The notes under the pieces are model-generated. The model was not told the origin of the DNA, made no database searches, and was given only the letters and a program-made list of their open reading frames with translations. A stretch of DNA of 53,814 bases from CAYPIE01 sp964410665 (GTDB lineage Bacteria; Planctomycetota; Planctomycetia; Gemmatales; Gemmataceae): NCBI GenBank assembly GCA_964410665.1, contig CAYPIE010000037.1, forward strand, positions 1 through 53,814, given 5' to 3'. Positions 17,701 to 26,534 of the stretch are shown one piece after another. The position numbers and the translations under genes are program-made. The first letter of the stretch is position 1; every line of letters begins with the position of its first letter.

Positions 17701-18954
17701 ATGATTCGCACCCGGCCGGCCTGCATCAAGCACCTAGTGCTTGCTCTGGTAGGACTGTTGATCGCTTGCTCGACAGGCTGTCTGGGGCCGCGCGGGTTGT
17801 CGGTGAGCCGCAAACGATACAACGAAGCACTGGTTCGGACCAACGCCGAGGAGGCGTTGCTCAACTTTGTGCGGCTACGTTATCTCGAACAACCGTTGAA
17901 TTTACCGGTCTCTGGAATCACCTCGCAGTTCGAGCTCAACGCTGGGGCAGACCTGGTGACCGGGCGAGATTTCGGTGACTCGACCGATCTGTTCAGCCCC
18001 ACGGTCAGCTTTTCCGATCGGCCGACCGTGACCTTCAATCCCGTCGATAGTGCTGAGGACTCAAAGATCGCCTTTAGCCCGATCCTTCCAGCCGAGCTCG
18101 ATCTGTTGTTGGGCAGTTTCAACGCGGAGCGTACGTTCCGCATCTTCGTGTCCCAGATCAATCGACTGGATAATGCCTCACTGGGCAATGGCCCGACACC
18201 CGCGGTGCCGCCTCGGTTTGAGGCATTCCGACAGGTGGCCGCACTGGTCGGCTATCTGCAAAGTCAGCAGGCGATCTCGTTCCCGGTGGAACAACGCCAA
18301 GTGGACGTCGAGGAGCTAACGCCAGTGGCGAAGGTGAACGCCCAAGATCTCGCCCAGTTGAACAAGGCTGGCTATGGGATTCGTCGACTGGAGGGAGACG
18401 CAGAGCTTTACCAAGTCACCGAGACTGATTTGGTATCCACGGTTCGTCTGCACGAATCCCCGCACACACGCCCTGCCATCATGGAATTCAAGCGGCTGCT
18501 TCGGCTCAAACCGAACAAAAACACCTTTGATTTCGAATCGGTTCCTCAACAATGTCCACTCTCCTACCAGGAACCATGCGAGGAACGCGAGGACAAGGTG
18601 TGTATCACCCCCCGGTCGGTCACCCAAGCCAGCTTCTTCTTGTCCCAGGCCGTCGAGGTGCCACCCGAGCACATCGCCGCGGGCATGGTGCGGCTTACCT
18701 ACAACCCCGACGGCAGTCTGTTCGATTGGGGCCTGGTCATGGAGGATCTGTTCCGGGTCCACTGGTGTAAGCGGCGTCCCAAAAATGCCTTTGCCGCGGT
18801 CCGCTACCGTGGCTATTGGTTTTACATCGATTCCGGGGATACCGCCTCGATCAGCACCATCCTTCTGTTCAATTCGGCCCTCCGCTTACTCAGCCTACCG
18901 CGCGGCCAGGTCGCGTCCGGGGTACCACTATTAACGCTGACGGTGGGCAACTGA
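17701..18954 (+). CDS. Putative lipoprotein, paralog 2 of a tandem pair
   Basis: 417 residues, starting MIRTRPACIKHLVLALVG, with GGGGAA just before. Candidate lipobox Cys27 lies in CSTGC. It is collinear with the gene at 15885 with no gap of note; the blocks EALLNFVRLRYLEQPLNLPV, AELDLLLGSFNAER and FAAVRYRGYWFYID are identical or nearly so, while the middle (about 160-260) is more divergent. An 11-codon leader ORF (MTRAIRVIMGN, 17665-17700) ends in TGA directly before the ATG; in paralog 1 the same position is TGG, so there the leader fuses to the gene. Function unknown, likely the same as paralog 1. Confidence 0.8.
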   Translation: MIRTRPACIKHLVLALVGLLIACSTGCLGPRGLSVSRKRYNEALVRTNAEEALLNFVRLRYLEQPLNLPVSGITSQFELNAGADLVTGRDFGDSTDLFSPTVSFSDRPTVTFNPVDSAEDSKIAFSPILPAELDLLLGSFNAERTFRIFVSQINRLDNASLGNGPTPAVPPRFEAFRQVAALVGYLQSQQAISFPVEQRQVDVEELTPVAKVNAQDLAQLNKAGYGIRRLEGDAELYQVTETDLVSTVRLHESPHTRPAIMEFKRLLRLKPNKNTFDFESVPQQCPLSYQEPCEEREDKVCITPRSVTQASFFLSQAVEVPPEHIAAGMVRLTYNPDGSLFDWGLVMEDLFRVHWCKRRPKNAFAAVRYRGYWFYIDSGDTASISTILLFNSALRLLSLPRGQVASGVPLLTLTVGN

Positions 18955-18977
18955 CCCGCAGCACTTTGGAAGTACCG

Positions 18978-19032
18978 CTCTAGCATGTCGCTCTCCCAGA
19001 ATTTACCTGGGAAAGCGCTGTTCGAGCTAGAG
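18978..19032 (+). terminator. Long interrupted hairpin after the second lipoprotein gene
   Basis: CTCTAGC (18978-18984) pairs with GCTAGAG (19026-19032), and inside it CGCTCTCCCAG pairs with CTGGGAAAGCG with one mismatch around the loop AATTTAC. An A/T-rich tract with T runs follows at 19033-19060. It is a plausible terminator for the lipoprotein gene, 23 bp past its stop. Confidence 0.6.
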
Positions 19033-19214
19033 AAATTAAATATTTGGATAATTATTTCTAGCGTCGACAATTTCCCCCTAAACCCAGCCGATCTACGCTT
19101 TTTTGACTTGTTGGGCTGAAAAGAGTGGGTTAGCGTGAGTGGACAAACTCCGTTCACCTGTCCGCCTCGGAGCTTGCGTTTCTGAATCCATCGACTTGCA
19201 TCGGGAGCTGCGCC

Positions 19215-20954
19215 TTGTTTCGAAGTATCAAATTCCAACTCGTTGTGGTGGCACTGAGCAGCGCTGCACTTGGCTACACGGCAGCGAACGATGACTGGAA
19301 CGGCTTGTTGTCGGCCGAGGTCACGATCCCTGAACAGGCAACGGCTACGCCGGCCTGTCCGATGAAATCCACCGCTCAGACCGGTTGCACAGTGTTCAAC
19401 GGGCGAGGGGAGATCCTCTCCGACCAAGAGGTGGCGGAATTCGTCTCGACCACGGCCCAGGACGGAAAAAAGCCGAACATCCTGGTCATCTGGGGCGATG
19501 ACATCGGAGTGCACAACATCTCGGCGTACAACCACGGGATCATGGGCTACCAGACCCCCAACATCGACCGCCTGGCCAAGGAAGGGGCTCTGTTCACCGA
19601 TGCCTACGGCGAACAGTCCTGCACCGCAGGCCGCGCCGCGTTCATCACCGGCCAACACCCGTTCCGTACCGGGCTGCTGACCATCGGCATGCCTGGTAGC
19701 GAACACGGTATCCCCGACTTTGCCCCGACCATCGCCGACCTGCTCAAGGAACACGGCTACATGACCGCTCAGCATGGCAAGAACCACCTCGGCGACCAGA
19801 ACAAGCACCTGCCGACCGCCCACGGCTTTGACCAGTTCTTCGGCAACCTGTACCACCTCAACGCCGAGGAAGAGCCCGAGACTTACTACTACCCGAAGGA
19901 TCCGGAGTTTCGCAAAAAGTACGGTCCCCGCGGCGTCATTAAGTCCACTGCCGGCGGCGCGATCAAGGACACCGGGCCGCTGAACCGCAAACGCATGGAG
20001 ACCATCGACGAGGAGATCCTCGCCGAGAGCCTGGCGTTCCTCGATAAGGCCAAGAAGGAGAACAAGCCGTTCTTTCTATGGCACAATGGAACACGTATGC
20101 ATGTGTGGACACGTTTGAAGAAGGAAAGCCAGGGCAAGACCGGTATCGGCCTCTACCCCGACGGCATGGTCGAACATGATGGGCACGTCGGCCAGCTGCT
20201 CGACAAACTCGACGAACTGGGTCTGGCCGACAACACCATCGTTATGTACTCCACCGACAACGGCGCCGAGACCTTCACCTGGCCTGACGGTGGCATCACC
20301 CCGTTCAACGGCGAGAAAGGCACCACCTGGGAGGGCGGCCACCGGGTGCCGCTGATCGTCCGCTGGCCGGGAGTGCTCAAGGGCGGCAGCAAGATCAACG
20401 ACGCGATCGCACACAACGACTGGCTGCCAACCTTCCTGGCCGCGGCCGGCGAGCCGGACGTCAAGGAGAAACTCCTCAAGGGCTACCAAGCCAACGGCAA
20501 AGAATGGCGGGTGCACCTGGACGGCTACAACTGGCTGCCATTCTTCAAGGGCGAAGTCGACAAGTCTCCTCGCAACGAGTACCTGTACTTCAGCCAGGGT
20601 GGCGAGTTGAACGCCGTGCGCTATCGCGACTGGAAGGTGAACTTCGCCTCAATCGAAGGCAACATCGCCACCGGGACCCGCCAGGTGACCGGCTGGCCGC
20701 TGATCATTAACCTGAAAGCCGACCCCTATGAAATCATGTGGAAGCACGGCGAAATGGGCTACATGCGCTGGTACGGTGACAACATGTGGATCTTCGTGCC
20801 GATTCAGGAAGTCATCAAGGAATTCTTTTCCGACTATACCAACTATCCGCGGCAGGAAGGCAGCAGCTTGAACGCGGCCGGCATTAACTACCGCACGATC
20901 AAGGCCGCGCAGATCCTGAAGAAACTGCAAACCTATGCCTCGCCGCGGAACTAA
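19215..20954 (+). CDS. Exported sulfatase (type I, formylglycine-dependent)
   Basis: 579 residues with TTG start at 19215, GGGAG 7 bases upstream. The signal segment is FQLVVVALSSAALGYTAAN. The alkaline-phosphatase-fold core begins near 86: KPNILVIWGDDIG supplies Asp95/Asp96, and QSCTAGRAAFITG carries Cys136 in the C-x-A-x-R form of the activation motif, where Cys is converted to formylglycine. The motif STDNGAE near 345 gives the Asp/Asn metal pair. Length is within the family range. Sulfatases hydrolyse sulfate esters, here presumably on a sulfated polysaccharide or small ester in the periplasm. Codon choice is unusually uniform and G/C-ending, which suggests strong expression. No maturase is in the window. 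Confidence 0.93.
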   Translation: MFRSIKFQLVVVALSSAALGYTAANDDWNGLLSAEVTIPEQATATPACPMKSTAQTGCTVFNGRGEILSDQEVAEFVSTTAQDGKKPNILVIWGDDIGVHNISAYNHGIMGYQTPNIDRLAKEGALFTDAYGEQSCTAGRAAFITGQHPFRTGLLTIGMPGSEHGIPDFAPTIADLLKEHGYMTAQHGKNHLGDQNKHLPTAHGFDQFFGNLYHLNAEEEPETYYYPKDPEFRKKYGPRGVIKSTAGGAIKDTGPLNRKRMETIDEEILAESLAFLDKAKKENKPFFLWHNGTRMHVWTRLKKESQGKTGIGLYPDGMVEHDGHVGQLLDKLDELGLADNTIVMYSTDNGAETFTWPDGGITPFNGEKGTTWEGGHRVPLIVRWPGVLKGGSKINDAIAHNDWLPTFLAAAGEPDVKEKLLKGYQANGKEWRVHLDGYNWLPFFKGEVDKSPRNEYLYFSQGGELNAVRYRDWKVNFASIEGNIATGTRQVTGWPLIINLKADPYEIMWKHGEMGYMRWYGDNMWIFVPIQEVIKEFFSDYTNYPRQEGSSLNAAGINYRTIKAAQILKKLQTYASPRN

Positions 20955-21438
20955 CCCGCGGTGATTGTCCGGCGGTGGCGACTACGGATGCGCAGGAACG
21001 CAACGCGATCGAGGTCGTCCTGCCGGGAACGCAAATCGATTCCGGTCCTAGCGGACACACGGTGCTCGGGATTGATGTGTCAGACGACCAGCCGTTCGAT
21101 CACGTGGTGGTCGAACTCCGGCTCCCCGACCGGGTTCCGATTCCTCCCAAGACGGGGATGATCCGGCAAGGTAGGGGAGAATAACAAATCGATAATAATA
21201 GATTTATGAGGTTTTTGGTAATATGACGGATCTATAGAACTGTCAAGCTCGACCAGCAGGGGCAAGACGCCGCTCGATAAAGGCTCGGCTGTTGTGCGAA
21301 TAGGGTCCTCCACCGTATTGTGCGTGGTAGAGGCGTTCTGTAGGGCGGGCTCACACCCCAACGAGGAAAGGCGATCTCGAACGCGATCCCTACATTCTTG
21401 CGGATTTGAAGAAGACGTGTAAAAACAATTGCATATGA
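20955..21438. other. Gap of 484 bp with a doubtful ORF and a decayed repeat arm
   Basis: A GTG-started ORF at 20975-21184 (starts MATTDAQERNAIEV, includes LPGTQIDSGPSGHTVLG) has G/C-ending codons but no good ribosome site; it may be a gene fragment or a small real gene. After it, 21185-21240 is A/T-rich. At about 21343-21375 GGCGGGCTCACACCCCAACG followed by AGGAAAGGC resembles a mutated right arm of the palindromic family. Confidence 0.35.
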
Positions 21439-22761
21439 CTAGAAGCTCATCTCGAATCGCGCACCGACGACCAACGCATCCGGGTGAATCCCCGACGGGC
21501 TGAGAATATACTGCAGGTCTGGTTGGAAGGTAAGGCGGGACGTGACCCTCGCTTTGTAGAACCACTCGAAAACGGCTTCCTGGCCGGTCCCGCCTTGAAA
21601 CAGCTCTGCCCAAGCGACGCCGAAGCCCATGACGTCTTGGTCCCGCTGTGGGATCAGTCCCGTGTAGACGAGGCCTGCCACGACGCTGTCGCCGATAGAA
21701 GTGTCGGTGACTCGCTCACCCGGAAATCGCGGGTAATACCCGGCGAACACGGCGAGCCCTTGGCGGCTTCCGTCAGCGTGTTCTTCCGCGTAGACGACCT
21801 GTTCCCACTGAAAGATATACTCGTGGACGGCTGAGATCTCCACGCCGTCGACCGGCCCCGCGCCCTCGTACGCTGCCCCGACGGTCACGATGCCGGGGAG
21901 CCTCCCATCTGCCAATGCATAGTTATACTCTAGCTCGGTAATCACCATTACGGAGTCGTTGTTCGAAAACCCCCAATTTCCCCCCGAAGAAAACGCGTCC
22001 CAAACCCCTGCTTTCAGTCGGAATTGGTCATTGAGCTGTAACAGTGCCACCGCCCCCATGGATTGGTCAGGGTAGGTGGGGAACGCCGTGGACGGGGAAA
22101 GTCCGAAGGTCGACTGGATGAAATCGCTTGCGGTATCGATGAACAGGAACTCCGTGTTCAAGTCTTGTTTGCCAAGCCGGATGATGATGTCGTCGTCGAG
22201 GATTCCGAGCTCCCACCAGTACTCGCCAACCTGCATGATGTTTCTGAATGAATCGATATTGCTGACCACCAGTGTGTCCCCGACAAAATCGTCGGTGAGT
22301 CCACGGCCCGAGGTGTTCTGGGCAAGCAAGAAGAACTTGCCCCCCACCGGCAGCTTCAGCTTTTCGAAGTCGAGCAGCAGTGGTAAGTCGAGCAGGCCTT
22401 GGTACTGGGTTGCATCCCGCGTCGAAATCCCGCCGCGGGCGTTGGTGAAGACTTCGCCGTAGTAGACCGGTGCGACCGTGATTCCGCCATCTTCCTTCGA
22501 CAGGGCTTCGAGAAATGAAAAGCCACCGACGTCGTCGAGCTCGGGTGGCTCGTCGGCATCATCAAGCAAGCTAGGTTCGGGTTCTTCATCGGTTGAGGAA
22601 CGATCCGATCCATCGGACTCTGCGTTCAGATTCTCTGCAGGTGGGGCATTGACCGAGTTCGAGTTCTGTGCGTTTGCGGATTGATGGTGTATGTGGCTGA
22701 GCAACAAAAACACCCAGATCAGGGTCCTGAAGCAGAGGATCGAGCTCCGCGAAGTGGTCAT
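21439..22761 (-). CDS. OprB-type carbohydrate-selective porin
   Basis: 440 residues. The signal peptide LIWVFLLLSHIHHQSANAQ is followed by a low-complexity acidic segment (about 45-80, DEEPEPSLLDDADEPPELDD) and then a barrel-like domain with alternating aromatic and small residues, ending in Phe (ARFEMSF), the usual outer-membrane C-terminal signature. Segments such as LPLLLDFEKLKLPVGGKFFL and IIRLGKQDLNTEF match the OprB family. Such porins let sugars cross the outer membrane. GAAAGGTAG precedes the ATG. The acidic linker at the N-terminus is unusual. It is followed upstream on the same strand by a decayed OprB relative. Confidence 0.82.
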   Translation of the reverse strand: MTTSRSSILCFRTLIWVFLLLSHIHHQSANAQNSNSVNAPPAENLNAESDGSDRSSTDEEPEPSLLDDADEPPELDDVGGFSFLEALSKEDGGITVAPVYYGEVFTNARGGISTRDATQYQGLLDLPLLLDFEKLKLPVGGKFFLLAQNTSGRGLTDDFVGDTLVVSNIDSFRNIMQVGEYWWELGILDDDIIIRLGKQDLNTEFLFIDTASDFIQSTFGLSPSTAFPTYPDQSMGAVALLQLNDQFRLKAGVWDAFSSGGNWGFSNNDSVMVITELEYNYALADGRLPGIVTVGAAYEGAGPVDGVEISAVHEYIFQWEQVVYAEEHADGSRQGLAVFAGYYPRFPGERVTDTSIGDSVVAGLVYTGLIPQRDQDVMGFGVAWAELFQGGTGQEAVFEWFYKARVTSRLTFQPDLQYILSPSGIHPDALVVGARFEMSF

Positions 22762-22870
22762 TGAGCTACCTTTCTCGGAACAAGACTCCGATCGCGTGGA
22801 CTACCCCCACGTCATAGGCAGTAACGACGAAATCAGCCTCTTCGTTTCCTGTGTTCACTCGATTAGAAGC

Positions 22871-23624
22871 TCAGAACTTGATGTTCATGCGCACACTACC
22901 AATGTGCGCGGTATTTGCGATGGCACCGGCTTCCGGTTTGACGATCTGGAAGTCCGGGTTTACCGGCGAACACGACCACTTCTTCGGAAAGGGACTGCAT
23001 CAATAAGAAATCCGTGATGTATGGCATTCCGGGGTCGTTGAGTCGTGGTGGCAGATTGGCAGTAAAGATGGGCAGAGGGAACGCACCAGCGTTCAGCGTG
23101 ACATTGCCAAACTCCCCAAACCATTGCTCAGCTCGGATGAGAAGAGTTCCCTGTGACAGTCCACCGAACTTTTCCAGATCGAACAGCAAGTTAGATGCGT
23201 TGCGACCGGTGTATCGGAAAAGGTCTCCTAGGCACAGCGGGGGAGGGACCGGGTGGTTGATCCCCCCGCTGAGTCCAAAACCAAAGTGCGTTGAGCGGCC
23301 TGAGAAGGTTATGCCGGCTTCTTGAAGATCGGTCCGCAGTCTATGCCAATCACCGGTGAGGGTAGGACGCGTGAAGATGCTCGCGGTGTCTGCCTCGCAG
23401 TCGAGGCATGGTTCGGTCTCCAATACTAGGGCCGCCGCTACCGGGGAGCACTCCGTGCATTCCTTGCCGTTCTCTGAGTGTGACTCCTGTCCCATCACCG
23501 GCGCGACCATGAGCAGAAACCCGATGATCGCAACCATTCTTCTGCTCGCGGCCATGGGCATCAGAAGCTCCTTTACAGACCCGATCACATTTGACTTGCT
23601 ACTGACATCGGGTATTGTCGTCAT
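22871..23624 (-). pseudogene. OprB porin with a large internal deletion and frameshift
   Basis: The first 215 or so residues align with the intact porin at 46564-47973 (TRPTLTGDWHRLRTDLQ; FSGRSTHFGFGLSGGINHPV; GTLLIRAEQWFGEFGNVTL). After VVVFAGK the sequence jumps directly to the normal last 29 codons, which are read in another frame (NPDFQIVKPEAGAIANTAHI, ending RMNIKF then TGA at 22871-22873). In the annotated frame translation ends early at 22896. So about 225 central codons are gone and the frame is broken. The join is not at a homopolymer, so this is a genuine deletion. Signal peptide remains (MPMAASRRMVAIIGFLL). Confidence 0.88.
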
Positions 23625-23897
23625 GATTCACACTGTTCGTGCAAAAACGAAAACCAACAACACGTGGTCAATCCTACGAACCCACATGGTTTATCCAGAC
23701 CAACATTTTGCCAAACGGTCGTGTCTCCGCAATGTCTTCGGGCGTTTTGATCCGCGCGCATTGAAAACTAGCGAGGATTATTCTATTTCGCGAAACGGTC
23801 GGATTTCCTATGAGAGTCAGGAAAGATTTGCCGATTAAGATGATGGTTCTTTGGGTGCTCGCGTGACGGCTTGATTCGATCCAAACGGGGGTAACGT

Positions 23898-25658
23898 ATG
23901 ACCCTATTGGGCAAACCCGTCCCCTGGAAGTCGGTAAGCTGGTTCACCCCGATTGCCGCGCTTGCAATCGTGTTTACCATGATCGCTCAAGGAGACTCGC
24001 TGGCTCAGACGACGCAGCCTAAGCAGCCGATGAGTCCGGTTCCGATCCTCCCCGTATCCACGGGAACGACGCTCCCACCGCCGCAACGACTCGACTCCCA
24101 CCCCAACCCGACCAACCGCGAACTACTGGAATTGCTCAAAGCCCAGCAACGTCAGATCGACGCCCTCCGCAAAGCGCTCGAGCAACAAAATACAGGGAAG
24201 CCACCCGAACGTGGGGACGCCGAGCAAACCCCCAAGGGCAGTGGCAACCGTGGATCCGCGCAACCGAAGACCGATGCCGGCAAGTCGGACAAGGAGGGGG
24301 CTTCGAAAACCGAGACGGAGGGGAGTGATAAGGAAGCGAAGGAAGACAAAGACGACAACGCAACCAGCGAACCAGATAAGTCCGAGGATGAAGCAGGCGA
24401 TCCGACCTTCTCGGCATTCTGGAACAACGGGCTACGCTTCAAAACCAAGGATGAGGACTTCAAAGTCCATGTCGGAGGCCGCCTCCACCTCGACATGCTC
24501 TGGTGGAAAGGAAATGAGGCGGTCCAATTCGGTCCCGGTGGGGTGGGCATGCTCAACGATGGGACCAACTTTCGCCGCGCACGCATCCGGGTGGACGGGC
24601 GCATGTATGATGCGGTCGAATGGGCGATGGAGTATGGCTTTGAGAGCGGAGAAACCGGCTTTTTTGATGTCTACAGTGCACTACCGGATCTGCCGTATCT
24701 TGGCACCTTCCAGATCGGGCATTTTCGCGAGCCATTTAGCATGGACGCGCTGACCAGCGGCAACAGTCTCACCTTCATGGAACGCTCGCTTCTGCACGAG
24801 GCGCTGGTTCCGTTTCGGAACGTCGGATTGATGTTCTCGAACACGGCTCTGGACGAAGCGGCAACTTGGGCGGTGGGCGGTTTCTACGCAGACACCAATC
24901 GATTTGGTTTTCAGGGCCAGGATGGAGCTTATGCGTTCACTGGACGCATCACGGCCAACCCGTGGTATGACGCCGATGGTGGGAACGCTTTTCACTTGGG
25001 GTTGGCAGGCAGCTACCGTGCCCTTCCCGAATTGGTCTTCGAAGGTCAGCCAGAGGCGATCTCGACCCGCGGCTTCCGATTAGCCACGCGGCCCGAGATT
25101 CGCGTCACCGCGCCGAACTTTGCCGATACCGGCATGGTGCCCGGAGGAGACCCCGCTGGTCTTTTTGGGCTGGAAATGGGTCTCGGCTTAGGGCCACTGC
25201 TCTTCCAAGCCGAATATGTGGCGTCGTTTACCAATAACGTTCCGTTCCCGACCTTGCCAGCCAGCTTTGGCTCGGTGTTCTTCTCCGGGTTCTACGTGCA
25301 GGCCAGCTATCTTCTGACCGGTGAAAACCGCCCGTACAATCGACGGAGTGCAGTGTTTGGGCAGGTGATCCCCCGGGAGAATTTCATCCCGAATCGGCGG
25401 GATCCTTGTTGTGACCCATGCCGATCTACCCCTGGTCGGGGAGCATGGGAAGCGGCGATCCGCTATTCGCAGGTGGATCTCAACAGCGGTGGAATCGCCG
25501 GCGGCGACGTACGGGATATTTCACTCGGGCTGAACTGGTACTTGAATCCCAACTCAAGAGTCATGTGCAACTATATCTTGATATTCCGCGATACCATTGC
25601 CGGGACGAGTGATGGTCTCACACAAGCCTTGGGCGCCCGCTTTCAAGTCGATTTTTAA
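23898..25658 (+). CDS. OprP/OprO-type porin with N-terminal coiled coil and charged linker
   Basis: 586 residues. GGGGGTAAC precedes ATG 23898. Signal peptide WFTPIAALAIVFTMIAQGDS, cleaved near SLAQ. A short coiled coil follows (NRELLELLKAQQRQIDALRK, about 75-95), then a Lys/Glu/Ser-rich linker of about 65 residues, then the barrel from about 165: FKVHVGGRLHLDMLWW, NFRRARIRVDGRMYD and LGTFQIGHFREPFSMDAL are typical of the phosphate-selective porin O/P family, ending in ARFQVDF. These trimeric channels take up phosphate or polyphosphate; planctomycete members may have other substrates. A fragment of a relative lies at 48315. Confidence 0.88.
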   Translation: MTLLGKPVPWKSVSWFTPIAALAIVFTMIAQGDSLAQTTQPKQPMSPVPILPVSTGTTLPPPQRLDSHPNPTNRELLELLKAQQRQIDALRKALEQQNTGKPPERGDAEQTPKGSGNRGSAQPKTDAGKSDKEGASKTETEGSDKEAKEDKDDNATSEPDKSEDEAGDPTFSAFWNNGLRFKTKDEDFKVHVGGRLHLDMLWWKGNEAVQFGPGGVGMLNDGTNFRRARIRVDGRMYDAVEWAMEYGFESGETGFFDVYSALPDLPYLGTFQIGHFREPFSMDALTSGNSLTFMERSLLHEALVPFRNVGLMFSNTALDEAATWAVGGFYADTNRFGFQGQDGAYAFTGRITANPWYDADGGNAFHLGLAGSYRALPELVFEGQPEAISTRGFRLATRPEIRVTAPNFADTGMVPGGDPAGLFGLEMGLGLGPLLFQAEYVASFTNNVPFPTLPASFGSVFFSGFYVQASYLLTGENRPYNRRSAVFGQVIPRENFIPNRRDPCCDPCRSTPGRGAWEAAIRYSQVDLNSGGIAGGDVRDISLGLNWYLNPNSRVMCNYILIFRDTIAGTSDGLTQALGARFQVDF

Positions 25659-25924
25659 GCGTAGCGGGCGGAGAGAACGCTGCGTCTGAAAAGGGTACTC
25701 GCCAAAATCCACAATGCAATGAATATGTTGTGTTATTGATGTTGATGCTTGAATTCCCTGCGATCTGCTGCAAACAGTCTCATCCGCTGTTACCATAATC
25801 GTGCGAAGAAATCTGGGCATGAGGTCCTACTCAGTGTGGCCACCCAAAGGACAGCACGCCGTGGGGATTTTTTCCTGCGCTGCGGGAATCGTGCTTCAAG
25901 GCTGCTAACGGGCGCGAGGATGAC

Positions 25925-26401
25925 ATGGAATCGTTCGACAGCAAGATCGACCAATGGCTACAGCATGTCAAGGATGTACCTCGTGGATTGCTGACCAAAG
26001 CGCTGGAGCTGACCAAATCGAAGTTCCATAAGTTGGAGTCCCGCTACGGTCGGACCGAAGCGATTGTGATTATTGGAGCATTCTTAGCGGGTCTTGCCGT
26101 GCCCTTGCCGGCGGGGAGTGCCATCGTGGCCGCTCCGTTTGTGGCATTTGCAGAATTACATCGCGCTTTCCGAGCGAAGTTCCAACCGACCCAGCCCGAC
26201 AGGGATACCGCTCTGACGGAAGAGCAACGTCAAGCGGTACAGCAAGCGGCGGATGAGGTTCGTGCCGAGCTGGCCAAGGAGCAGGTTGGTTCAGGAGCCT
26301 TGGCGGAAGCCATCCGGAACCGCGAAGCAGATTTGTGTCGCCCACTTCGCGAGGAAGAATTCCGTGTGTTGGCGCATGCGTATCTCACCAGCTCCTCCTG
26401 A
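25925..26401 (+). CDS. Small membrane protein of unknown function
   Basis: 158 residues; GAGGATGAC precedes the ATG. The N-terminal 45 residues are amphipathic (MESFDSKIDQWLQHVKDVP), one or two hydrophobic helices lie near 47-80 (AIVIIGAFLAGLAVPLPAGS, then AIVAAPFVAFAEL), and the rest is a charged helical tail (EEQRQAVQQAADEVRAELAK). I do not recognise the family. It stands alone between the porin and the SDR gene. Confidence 0.65.
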   Translation: MESFDSKIDQWLQHVKDVPRGLLTKALELTKSKFHKLESRYGRTEAIVIIGAFLAGLAVPLPAGSAIVAAPFVAFAELHRAFRAKFQPTQPDRDTALTEEQRQAVQQAADEVRAELAKEQVGSGALAEAIRNREADLCRPLREEEFRVLAHAYLTSSS

Positions 26402-26534
26402 AGATCCAATTGTTTTCTTGTTTGTTATTGTCGATACATCTATGCTCGGGCCATCGTCCATGAGATCGTACGTCCATGGGCTGAACAATGTTGTCAGCAG
26501 GACGTGAAGGTATCCATCGTTTGAGAACTGCGTC

